Positions 17,995 to 27,100 of a stretch of 64,000 bases of DNA are shown here, in pieces. The notes below the pieces were generated by a model that had not been told where the DNA came from, ran no database searches, and worked only from the letters and a program-made list of their open reading frames with translations. Within the stretch, counting starts at the first letter, position 1. The number at the start of each line of letters is the position of its first letter. Made by a program: the position numbers and the translations under genes. Origin of the DNA: Sphingobacterium sp. UBA7855 (lineage in GTDB: Bacteria; Bacteroidota; Bacteroidia; Sphingobacteriales; Sphingobacteriaceae); contig DLST01000017.1 in the NCBI GenBank assembly GCA_002500745.1, forward strand, positions 62,001-126,000. The letters run 5' to 3'.

Positions 17995-19875
17995 CTAATA
18001 TTTTAAAAATTCACGATATACGTCTTGATAATACGCTTTACCGATATTCAACAAACTATCTGTTTTGCTTACTGGATATTCCTTGTTCGACCTATAGTTG
18101 ATTATCCTTCCCACGTTATCAAAAGAAACCGCTTGCTCTGGAGTAATTACTCCAAAGGCATCTTTGGAATTATAAAAGGCAATTTGAGGTGTGGTTGGAT
18201 TGAACAAATCCCGGCTCCAATGGTAACGTTCGGTTGGAAGTTTCAATTGTGTCAATAACGTTGCAGCTAAATCTGTCTGGTTGCCAATTCTGCTGAAAAT
18301 TTTCCCCCGAAACTCAGGCTTGATAACATCTCCGAAAAAAATCAATGGAATATGAAACCGATTGGGATGAAATAGTTCCCATTTTTCTGAAGGAAGGCGG
18401 TGTCCATGATCAGCTACAATAACAAAAAGAGTATTCTTATACCAAGCTTCCTTTTTGGCTTTAGCGATAAAGTCATACACCACTGAATCCGTATAATATG
18501 CTGTGCTTCTAAACTTATCTGCATTGGTAGCATTGCCAAATTTATAACCATTTTTCAAATCGAATGGCTCGTGGTTGACCAAGGTAAAGATCGTCGAAAA
18601 GAAAGGCTGTTTTTCCTTTTTAAAGTCCTTGATCATCCGATTAAACACCACATGGTCGTATACCCCCCAAGAGGCACGTTCAGCATCCAAGCCAAAATTA
18701 GCATTATCGACAACTCTAGCGATCCCATGGGTGAGCATATACGATTTAAAATTGTAAAACTCACTTTGTCCACCGTGGTAAAAAGATGTTTCGTAACCCG
18801 CATGATCGAGCTCCTGCCCAATTGCAGGCATATTTTCATGCTTATCAATATATTTAATAATACTTTCAGGCCCTTGTGCAGGAAAGCCACTCAATATCGC
18901 CACCATTCCTTTGTCAGATCGATCAGCAGCAGAGTAAATATGGTCAAACAAAATCCCCCCTTTGATCAACTCTTCCATGTGTGGTGTAATTCCCTTCTCC
19001 CCCCCGAGGGACTGGATAAGGTCGCCGACAAAACTTTCTAACATAATAAAGACCACATTGGGCCGAGTCGTTGTAAGCACCTGAACCGCCGAATCCGGCT
19101 GATGCTGAAAGGCAGGCCGTAGTTTCTCTGCGATCTCTTTCTGATCGCTATAGTAACTATATGGGTTTTTCAGTTTGGTATTTTTAGCAAAGAAATCGCG
19201 TAAAAAAGCCCATTGCGTATTGACTGCCGCATGGTTATAAAAGGTATCTTCCGAATAATAAGCTTTACTGGGGTTTAATGTTGCCCGCCCATAACCACCG
19301 CGAATAAATGTGAAGAGGACAAAAATTCCGACGACCAATTTAAAGATATTACCGACCGGAGATGTGATATTGAAAAAGAATACCTTTTTAAACATCCAGC
19401 GGTACAAAAAATAGCCACACAATATGCCGATCAGCATGCCGACGATGGGGAGAAATACCGGTGTGGCTTCTGCCGAAGCTACAGCCCCTGAAGGTGAGGC
19501 CAAAAAAGAATCGATAGCGCGTTTGGAGATCTTGTCGCCCCATTCCCGATAGATATTGATGTTGATAAAGCTTGTCACAAAAAACAAAACCAGCACAATG
19601 ATGGTATAGATATCCAAGATCCGTCTTTTGGGTTTGAGCTTTGGAAAAAAACTTAATATACAATACACAAGGAACGGTAGTGCACATATATAAGAAACAG
19701 CCGAGAAATCCAGATTGAGGCCATGATAGTAAATTCTGAAAACCTCTGTAATATTGGAAAAACCAATTTTCTCAAAAAAAGCAGTAACAAAAATCAATCT
19801 ATCTATAAAACAGATCATTAACCAGAATAGAAAATACTGTGTTAAAGCTCTCAACTCTTTAGCAAATCGTTGCAT
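17995..19875 (-). CDS. LtaS-like sulfatase-family membrane protein (second copy)
   Basis: Paralogue of the following gene with the same design: about five N-terminal membrane segments and a C-terminal periplasmic sulfatase domain. Landmarks are VFIMLESFVGDLIQSLGGEKG, the nucleophile region ADRSDKGMVAILSGFPAQG with Ser where many relatives have Thr, HGGQSEFYNFKSYM and the metal motif VADHGHRLPSE. I chose the ATG at 19875. The frame is open upstream, but only a TTG at 19902 could extend it. It is the first gene of the pair. The acceptor and donor of the transferred group are unknown. Confidence 0.85.
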   Translation of the reverse strand: MQRFAKELRALTQYFLFWLMICFIDRLIFVTAFFEKIGFSNITEVFRIYYHGLNLDFSAVSYICALPFLVYCILSFFPKLKPKRRILDIYTIIVLVLFFVTSFININIYREWGDKISKRAIDSFLASPSGAVASAEATPVFLPIVGMLIGILCGYFLYRWMFKKVFFFNITSPVGNIFKLVVGIFVLFTFIRGGYGRATLNPSKAYYSEDTFYNHAAVNTQWAFLRDFFAKNTKLKNPYSYYSDQKEIAEKLRPAFQHQPDSAVQVLTTTRPNVVFIMLESFVGDLIQSLGGEKGITPHMEELIKGGILFDHIYSAADRSDKGMVAILSGFPAQGPESIIKYIDKHENMPAIGQELDHAGYETSFYHGGQSEFYNFKSYMLTHGIARVVDNANFGLDAERASWGVYDHVVFNRMIKDFKKEKQPFFSTIFTLVNHEPFDLKNGYKFGNATNADKFRSTAYYTDSVVYDFIAKAKKEAWYKNTLFVIVADHGHRLPSEKWELFHPNRFHIPLIFFGDVIKPEFRGKIFSRIGNQTDLAATLLTQLKLPTERYHWSRDLFNPTTPQIAFYNSKDAFGVITPEQAVSFDNVGRIINYRSNKEYPVSKTDSLLNIGKAYYQDVYREFLKY

Positions 19876-20122
19876 TCTTTCGCGTAAAAATAAAACAGGC
19901 AAATTTACATTAATTTAAATGAAATACAGGCTAATTACATAGTAATATGAATAAAAGATTAAAAAATTATAAAGTATCCCTGAGATAGAATACCGCATAA
20001 ATAGCAAACTCTTCTGCCGAAGGAGGATGGTGTTTGAATGAATTGCCGATACGTGATGGATAGCATCTTTTTGTTTGAGCACAAGATCAGCTGATACCTA
20101 AGGAAAATAACATAGAAATACT

Positions 20123-20130
20123 TACTTTTG
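20123..20130 (+). promoter_or_regulatory. Probable valS promoter -7 box
   Basis: TACTTTTG matches the Bacteroidota -7 consensus TAnnTTTG exactly, 33 bases upstream of the valS ATG. No good -33 element is seen. Confidence 0.5.
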
Positions 20131-20162
20131 TGTTCCTTAAAAGTTTGAATAGAAAATTTAAA

Positions 20163-22799
20163 ATGAGCATAGCGAAAACTTATAATCCAAAAGAAGCTGA
20201 AGAAAAATGGTACAGCTATTGGAAAGCGAACGGATTTTTCCGTTCTACCCCAGACGAACGTGAACCTTACACGATTGTGATGCCTCCTCCAAACGTCACT
20301 GGGGTGTTGCACATGGGGCATATGCTAAATAATACCATTCAAGATGTTTTGATTCGCCGGGCACGTATGCAAGGAAAAAACGCCTGTTGGGTACCGGGTA
20401 CGGATCACGCCTCCATTGCTACTGAAGCCAAGGTCGTCGCTATGTTGAAAGAACAAGGAATTGACAAACGATCGTTATCCCGCGAAGATTTCTTAAAGCA
20501 CGCTTGGGAATGGAAAGAGAAATATGGTGGTATTATTCTGAAACAATTGGAAAAACTTGGTGCTTCCTGTGACTGGGATCGCACGCGCTTTACGATGGAC
20601 CCAGAATTGTATCAATCTGTTATCCGCGTATTCGTGGATCTGTATAATAAAGGATTGATTTATCGGGGCTACCGCATGGTCAATTGGGATCCGGAAGCAA
20701 AAACAAATATTTCCGACGAAGAAGTTATTTATAAAGAGAAAAATGGTAAATTATATCACCTAAAATATCAGGTTGACGGTACTGATCAATACATTGTTGT
20801 TGCAACAACCCGTCCCGAAACAATTTTTGGTGATACAGCGGTCTGTATCAATCCCGACGATGAACGCTACACCTGGTTAAAAGGAAAGCAAGTCATTGTA
20901 CCGATCGTAGGCAGAAAAGTGAACATCATTGAAGATGAATATGTAGATTTGGAGTTTGGTACCGGTTGTCTAAAAGTTACTCCAGCACACGATGTAAACG
21001 ACTATGCGCTCGGCAAAAAGCACAACTTGGAATTTGTCGACATCTTTACCGATGAAGCAAAACTAAACGACAATGGCCTGCATTACGCTGGTATGGATCG
21101 TTTTAAAGTCCGGAAAGAAATTGAGAAAGAGCTTGAGGAAAAAGGGTTATTGGAAAAAGTCGAGAACTATACCAATAATGTTGGGACTTCAGAGCGAACA
21201 GGTGCGGTGATCGAGCCCAAAATCTCCAATCAGTGGTTCCTTAAAATGGAAGACCTTGCAAAACCGGCTTTGGATAATGTCATGGATGATACCATCAAAT
21301 TTCATCCGACAAAATTCAAAAATATTTACCGCAATTGGATGGAGAATGTGACCGACTGGAATATCTCAAGACAATTGTGGTGGGGCCACCAAATACCGGC
21401 ATATTTCTATGGCGAGGGCAACGAAGAATTTGTGGTTGCACAAACAGTTGAAGAAGCACTTGTATTAGCGCAGGAAAAATCAGGTAATGCAACGCTTCAA
21501 TTGACCGATCTACGTCAAGATGAGGATGTGCTTGATACCTGGTTTTCAGCTTGGCTATGGCCAATTTCAGTCTTCAATGGTATAAACGAACCAGAAAATG
21601 CAGAAATCAACTACTATTACCCTACGCAAGATTTAGTCACTGCCCCAGACATCATTTTTTTCTGGGTAGCACGTATGATCGTTTCAGGATATGAATTCCG
21701 CGGACAATTGCCTTTTGAAAATGTTTATTTTACTGGGATTGTACGGGACAAACTCGGCCGCAAAATGTCCAAATCGCTGGGAAACTCACCTGATCCAATT
21801 GATTTGATGAACGAATACGGTGCCGATGCGACTAGAATGGGGATGTTATTGACTGCTCCGGCAGGTAATGACCTTCCATTCGATGTTGAACTCTGTGTAC
21901 AAGGACGTAATTTTGCCAATAAGATCTGGAATGCTTTCCGCTTGGTTAAAGGCTGGGAAATTACAGCTACTCCGGCTTCAGATTCAGATAAGATTTCGGC
22001 ATCTTGGTTCGAAGCAAGGTTAAATCAAGCTCTGGTCGATATCGAAGAAAACTTCAAACACTATCGTCTATCAGATGCATTGATGACAACCTACAAATTG
22101 GTATGGGATGACTTCTGTGCTTGGTACCTAGAATTAGTTAAACCGGCTTATGGCTGCCCTATTTCTGGCGAAACCTTAGCAACAGTAAAATCATTTTTTC
22201 AACGTATCCTCACATTGGTGCATCCTTTCATGCCTTTCCTAACAGAAGAATTGTGGCATGACGAACTGTTCGGTGTGAAAGACGAGAAAGATTGCATTAT
22301 CGTAGCCCCTTATCCTACAGCGAATGATTTTGATGAGCAACTGATCAAAGATTTCGCTATCGCTCAACAGATTATTTCGGAAGTTCGGAATATTCGCAAT
22401 TCTAAAGGTATCTCCCCTAAAGTTGCTTTACCGTTAGCGATCAATCAACAATCGGACGTCAACCTGGAGCAATATATTGCTATCATCACCAAGATTGCAA
22501 ACTTGGAGGGTGTGACTTTTGTTTCCGAGAAAATAACTGGTGCAGCAAGTTTCCTTGCCGGCAAAGACGAATGTTATGTTACGTTGGAAAATAATATTGA
22601 TGCGGATGCTGAACGTGAGCGTATCGAGAAAGAATTGGAATACCTAAAAGGTTTTCTTGTATCTGTAGACAAAAAGCTTTCCAATGAACGATTTGTGCAA
22701 AATGCTAAACCTGAAATTGTCGAAAACGAGAAAAGCAAAAAAGCGGATGCAGAAGCTAAGATTAAAATCTTGCAAGAAAGTTTACTGGCATTAGGATAA
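20163..22799 (+). CDS. valS: Valine-tRNA ligase
   Basis: Class I aminoacyl-tRNA synthetase that charges tRNA-Val and edits misactivated threonine. The start ATG at 20163 ([16 protein letters not shown]) is preferred because it matches the family N-terminus. An in-frame TTG at 20130 lies on the promoter box. The HIGH-type motif is HMGH near residue 50, the editing domain occupies roughly 190-340 ([13 protein letters not shown]), and KMSKS lies near residue 533. A C-terminal coiled coil typical for ValRS ends the protein ([16 protein letters not shown] onward). The length of 878 residues is standard. A strong terminator follows. Confidence 0.97.
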   Translation: MSIAKTYNPKEAEEKWYSYWKANGFFRSTPDEREPYTIVMPPPNVTGVLHMGHMLNNTIQDVLIRRARMQGKNACWVPGTDHASIATEAKVVAMLKEQGIDKRSLSREDFLKHAWEWKEKYGGIILKQLEKLGASCDWDRTRFTMDPELYQSVIRVFVDLYNKGLIYRGYRMVNWDPEAKTNISDEEVIYKEKNGKLYHLKYQVDGTDQYIVVATTRPETIFGDTAVCINPDDERYTWLKGKQVIVPIVGRKVNIIEDEYVDLEFGTGCLKVTPAHDVNDYALGKKHNLEFVDIFTDEAKLNDNGLHYAGMDRFKVRKEIEKELEEKGLLEKVENYTNNVGTSERTGAVIEPKISNQWFLKMEDLAKPALDNVMDDTIKFHPTKFKNIYRNWMENVTDWNISRQLWWGHQIPAYFYGEGNEEFVVAQTVEEALVLAQEKSGNATLQLTDLRQDEDVLDTWFSAWLWPISVFNGINEPENAEINYYYPTQDLVTAPDIIFFWVARMIVSGYEFRGQLPFENVYFTGIVRDKLGRKMSKSLGNSPDPIDLMNEYGADATRMGMLLTAPAGNDLPFDVELCVQGRNFANKIWNAFRLVKGWEITATPASDSDKISASWFEARLNQALVDIEENFKHYRLSDALMTTYKLVWDDFCAWYLELVKPAYGCPISGETLATVKSFFQRILTLVHPFMPFLTEELWHDELFGVKDEKDCIIVAPYPTANDFDEQLIKDFAIAQQIISEVRNIRNSKGISPKVALPLAINQQSDVNLEQYIAIITKIANLEGVTFVSEKITGAASFLAGKDECYVTLENNIDADAERERIEKELEYLKGFLVSVDKKLSNERFVQNAKPEIVENEKSKKADAEAKIKILQESLLALG

Positions 22800-22821
22800 T
22801 ACCTAAACAATACAGCTGATC

Positions 22822-22853
22822 AGGTCCCGTGTAATCCACGGGACCTTTTTTTG
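22822..22853 (+). terminator. Terminator of valS
   Basis: A perfect 10-base stem AGGTCCCGTG / CACGGGACCT with a 5-base loop, followed by a run of T. Confidence 0.92.
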
Positions 22854-22859
22854 TTAACA

Positions 22860-23010
22860 CGAAATTCGCCCTTCCTTCGGCCTATCTTCAGCGTTCGTTC
22901 GGTACTTGCTCGGTGTTTATTCGGTGCTTGCTCGGTTGTGACCGAAGAAATACCGTACGAGTACGAAGTATATCCGACAAATGAGCGTGCGAAGACTGGA
23001 GCTGGTATCA
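22860..23010. repeat. Degenerate short-repeat intergenic element (TTCGGTnnTTG-type)
   Basis: The stretch has repeated words of the form TCGGTRCTTGC and TCGGTGTTTAT at about 11-base steps (22898-22945), then GACCGAAGAAATACCGTACG and further CGAAG/CCGAC words that are partly the reverse complement of the first words. It is richer in G+C than nearby intergenic DNA. It contains no credible gene, only an 81-codon minus-strand frame of skewed composition. It resembles a dispersed repetitive intergenic element of this genus, but I could not search for other copies. Confidence 0.45.
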
Positions 23011-23227
23011 CTGATTTATGAACGGTAAGCGGGGTAAATTCCCATGTTAGTACTGGTTGTATCATTTCAAGGATTCTCTAAAAGAGTTTCATAAATAAGG
23101 TAGGTTTTTTTCGCAAGCGATTCCGCTGTAGTTTAAAATTGACTTCGAGTGGAACAATACCGGAAAGTTTATCCTAATTCTGTAAAAAATGAATAACTTT
23201 ATAATAGTGAACTTAAATTATACTAAT

Positions 23228-23530
23228 ATGGGATTTAAAGAAACATTTCAGATTAACGGTGAAAACCTTTTGCAGAAAATCAAAGAAATTATTGCGGAGG
23301 GCAACGTAAACAAAATTACTATCTCGGACAAGCATGGAAAGGAGATCATGAGCTTTCCTGTGACGGTTGGAGCGATAGGTTTGATCTTAGCGCCTGTTTT
23401 TGCAGCGATTGGAGCAGTAGCAGCATTACTTACAGAGTGTACCATTACTGTGGAACGCAATAGCCAAAAGGACGACAACAACAACGGAGACAACAGTACG
23501 GATCCACCAACCACAATAACAGTGAACTAA
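23228..23530 (+). CDS. DUF4342 domain protein
   Basis: A 100-residue protein of the DUF4342 family. It starts GFKETFQINGENLLQKIKEIIAEGNVNKI and has a beta strand pair (ITISDKHGKEIMSFPVTVG), then one hydrophobic helix (AIGLILAPVFAAIGAVAALL) and ECTITVER. The tail is rich in Asn, Asp and Thr and looks disordered. The ATG at 23228 is preferred. A frame from 23189 adds residues that do not fit the family. The function is not known. Relatives are small membrane-associated proteins. It is 19 bases upstream of the DoxX gene and likely co-transcribed. Confidence 0.75.
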   Translation: MGFKETFQINGENLLQKIKEIIAEGNVNKITISDKHGKEIMSFPVTVGAIGLILAPVFAAIGAVAALLTECTITVERNSQKDDNNNGDNSTDPPTTITVN

Positions 23531-23549
23531 TCAACTCAGATTGCCTGCT

Positions 23550-23924
23550 ATGAAAATCTTAAAAAATATACTTTGTGTTTTGTTCGCCTTGCTATTCATT
23601 CATGCGGGTCTGGATAAACTTTTTCATTATATGCCTGCTCCACCAATGGATATGGACATGAAAAAGGTATTTGAGGCTTTTAACACTATAAAATGGCTAA
23701 TGCCACTGGTTGGAATTATCGAGCTCATTGGCGGTTTACTATTTATTTTCACAAAGACACGAACGTTGGGTGCTTTGATCATCTTCCCGATTCTTATTGG
23801 GATTTTTACTCATAATATGATTTTCTATAGTCAACAGGGATTAATTATTTGGGCTGTACTTTTTATCATCTGGGTTTGGGTAGTTTTCGAAAACTGGGGA
23901 AAGTATAAAAAATTGCTTGTATGA
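23550..23924 (+). CDS. DoxX family membrane protein
   Basis: A 124-residue inner-membrane protein with four hydrophobic helices and the DoxX-like opening FALLFIHAGLDKLFHY, followed by LMPLVGIIELIGGLLF. DoxX-type proteins are linked to quinone or thiosulfate oxidation in some organisms and to envelope stress in others. No specific substrate can be assigned here. The ATG at 23550 is chosen over a TTG three codons upstream. It forms a small unit with the DUF4342 gene. Confidence 0.82.
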   Translation: MKILKNILCVLFALLFIHAGLDKLFHYMPAPPMDMDMKKVFEAFNTIKWLMPLVGIIELIGGLLFIFTKTRTLGALIIFPILIGIFTHNMIFYSQQGLIIWAVLFIIWVWVVFENWGKYKKLLV

Positions 23925-24139
23925 TTGCCTCATTGTTAGACAAACGAGCTCATTCAGCATAGCAGATTTATTGTTATTTAATACCTATTTTTTGACAAAT
24001 TAATAGGTATTAAATGTTTTTATTAACATAAAATTAAAAAATAAAAAACTTTATGTAGCTATACTGGTTTGGTCAATTATTTGATGTAACTTTTTCCCGT
24101 TTTAATTTTTATTAATAGATACTTAAATCAAATTATACG

Positions 24140-27100
24140 TTGAACAGATTTACCCGAGTTGCTTTCAAAACAATCTTGTGGATTATTGGAGTAATAATTG
24201 CGCTTGCGATTCTAATTGTGTTTCTAATTCGACTACCATCGGTTCAGAATTATATTGCCGGAAAAGTAACTCAATATGTTGAAGGCAAAATCGGCACCCC
24301 CGTTAAAATAGGATACATCAATATCGATTTTCCGAAGAAACTAGTTTTACAGGATATCTATTTAGCGGACCAAAGCAAGGATACATTGGCTGCTGGAAAA
24401 TCGATAGCGGTAGATATCAATATGCTGAAACTGCTAAAAAATACGGTTGAAATTCAAAGTATAGAAGCAGAAGGTATCACCGCGAAAATTCGCCGTACAT
24501 TACCTGATAGTTCGTTCAACTTTGATTATATTGTCAAAGCATTTGCATCACAAAAAGAAAGCAATCCAACTGCCGACAGCAGTTCAGCACTCCTATTCAA
24601 CCTCGATAAAGTAAAATTTGATAAATTTCATATTGTCTATACCGATGATGTGATTGGAACCAGCGCTGACGTATATCTCAACAGCTTAAATACCAACATC
24701 AAGAAGTTTGATCTGACACAAAATATGGCTTTCAATCTTCCCAAAGTGAAGATCGATGGTCTGAGTGCTACCATAAAACAATGGCGGCCGATGGTTGACG
24801 GCGCGGCGCCCTCTGTTGAGGACTTTGGCATTACGGATAAAACGGCTCAAACAACCACATTGCTTCCTGATGTTGGCATACAGATCGCAGACTTGACTAA
24901 TATCTTCGTGCGTTATGAAGATCAGTCCAGCCTCTTGAACACCAAGTTTTATGTCAAAAATCTTCACGCAGACATTAACAAGATCGACCTGAACAAAGAA
25001 GTTGTGGATATTCAAACAATCAGCCTCGACGGTTCGGACAACAGTGTGCTCTTTGGAAAGGTTCTAAAAAAAGCAAACAGCTCAGCTAAATCTACAGCAG
25101 ATACGACCAAAGTAAACTGGATTGTATCGGCCAAAGATATTCAGATCAATAATACAAGTTTAGCTTACCGCGACGACAATCAGGCGCGAATGAAGGGTTT
25201 TGATTACTTTAACATGAAGATTCCGGGTATGAAAACCAGCTTAAGTGATCTTTACTACAGTGCCGACTCAATCAGTGGATCGTTGAAAGAACTCATAACG
25301 TCAGATCACTCGGGTTTTGTGATCAAACAATTAAAGGGAGATTTTAAGTACACAAATACCGGTGCTGAAATCAAAAATCTGTATGCCGAAACTCCACGTA
25401 CTCTCCTACGGGATTACGTAAAAGTCACCTATCCATCATTGGATATTGTTGCCAAAAAACCGGAACTTCTCTACGTCAATGCAACCATCAAAAAGAGTCA
25501 TGTCGATATGCGCGACATTTACTATTTTGCCCCTTTTTTGGATACCATGCAGGTGATGAAACCCTTGATGGACAAAAAATTTGCTATCGATGGACGTGTT
25601 GTGGGTAAGTTAAATGATCTGAATATTCCAGCAATTGATTTTCAAACCTTATCCAATACACGTCTCATTGCAAGCCTACGTTTAAGGGGGCTTCCCGAGG
25701 TGGATAAAATGTCCATGGATCTTAATTTAAAAAAATTGACTACCGGACGCTCGGATATCGAGAAGCTAGTTTCAAAAAAAATGCTGCCTAGCGGAATTGA
25801 ATTGCCCAATACGATCGGACTCACCGGAACTTTTAAAGGTGGAATGAACGCCTTTAACACCAATCTTTCGCTGGTAACAGAAAAAGGAACGGCTAAGTTT
25901 AATGGTAAAGTGGGCATGATAGGTCGCGATACGACCTACGACGCTTATGTAAGTATCCGTGATTTTGACATTGGTAAGATCATGAAAATGGACAGTACCT
26001 TAGGCATACTTTCATTTGAGGGGAAAATTAAAGGTCATGGAACCGATCCTAAAAAGCTTGTAGCCAACTTTGATGGTAAAGTAAACCGAATGGACGCCAT
26101 GGGTTATCGGTATCAGAACATCGACATGAACCTGACCGCAGACAAAGGAGATATTAAAGCCGCTGTGGTTAGCCCTGATCCAAATATTCAATTGAAGTTA
26201 AATGCAACAGCGAATATGAAGTCTAAGTATCCACAGGTGGATTTTGAGCTTCAGGTAGATACCATTAATCTTAAAAATTTAAAGTTGATGGACGATGAGT
26301 TCAAATACCAGGGTAAACTCGTCGGAAATTTCAGTTCAGCCGATCCAAATTTTTTAAATGGTGCAGCACATATTACCAATTCCTCCATCTTTTACAGTGG
26401 TGCATATTATTCTTTAGACAGCATTTCGCTTATAGCAAAAGCCGATACCAGCCGTAATTTATTGCTATTAAAATCTGACTTTTTAAATGCTCATCTAGTT
26501 GGTAAATATAAAATTCTGGAATTGCAGAATGCTATTCAAGATATCCTACAGGTATACTACCAGCCGGGAAAAGCTGTTAAAGTACCAAAATACGAGCCAC
26601 AGAACATTGAGTTTTCAGCCCAGCTGACCCGAACGAAGTTCATTAGAGATTTCTTACCAGAACTGACAGCAATGTCGGATATCACTTTGGATGGTATGTT
26701 CAACAGCCAATCAAAAACGATTCTCGCCAAGCTGGATGCACCGAAAATAATCTATAATGGCACTGAAATAAATAACGTTACCTTAGATATCAATACACTC
26801 GACAGTACACTATATTACTCGGCATTGATCAATAAAATTAAGGTAAGCAATATTGAACTAGTGAATACCGTATTCAGTGGTAAAGTCATCCAAAACAATC
26901 TGGATTTTGGCCTCTGGATAAAAGATAAGAAAGAGAAAGAACAGTATCATCTTGGCGCAAATATGCGTGTTGATAATGGGGCATTTGTTTTTAGCCTGCT
27001 GCAGGATGGCTTAATGCTGAATTACGACAAATGGACAATAAATCCAAACAATGTGCTCAGATTTGGAAGTACAGGGATCCAGGCCAATGAATTTATCTTA

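Noticed and set aside
19959..20321. Antisense frame over the valS 5' end
   Set aside because: It overlaps the valS promoter and start, and its composition is that of the reverse strand of valS.
22820..23065. Open frame of 81 codons on the minus strand after valS
   Set aside because: It spans the valS terminator and the repeat words. Its composition follows the repeat, not a protein.
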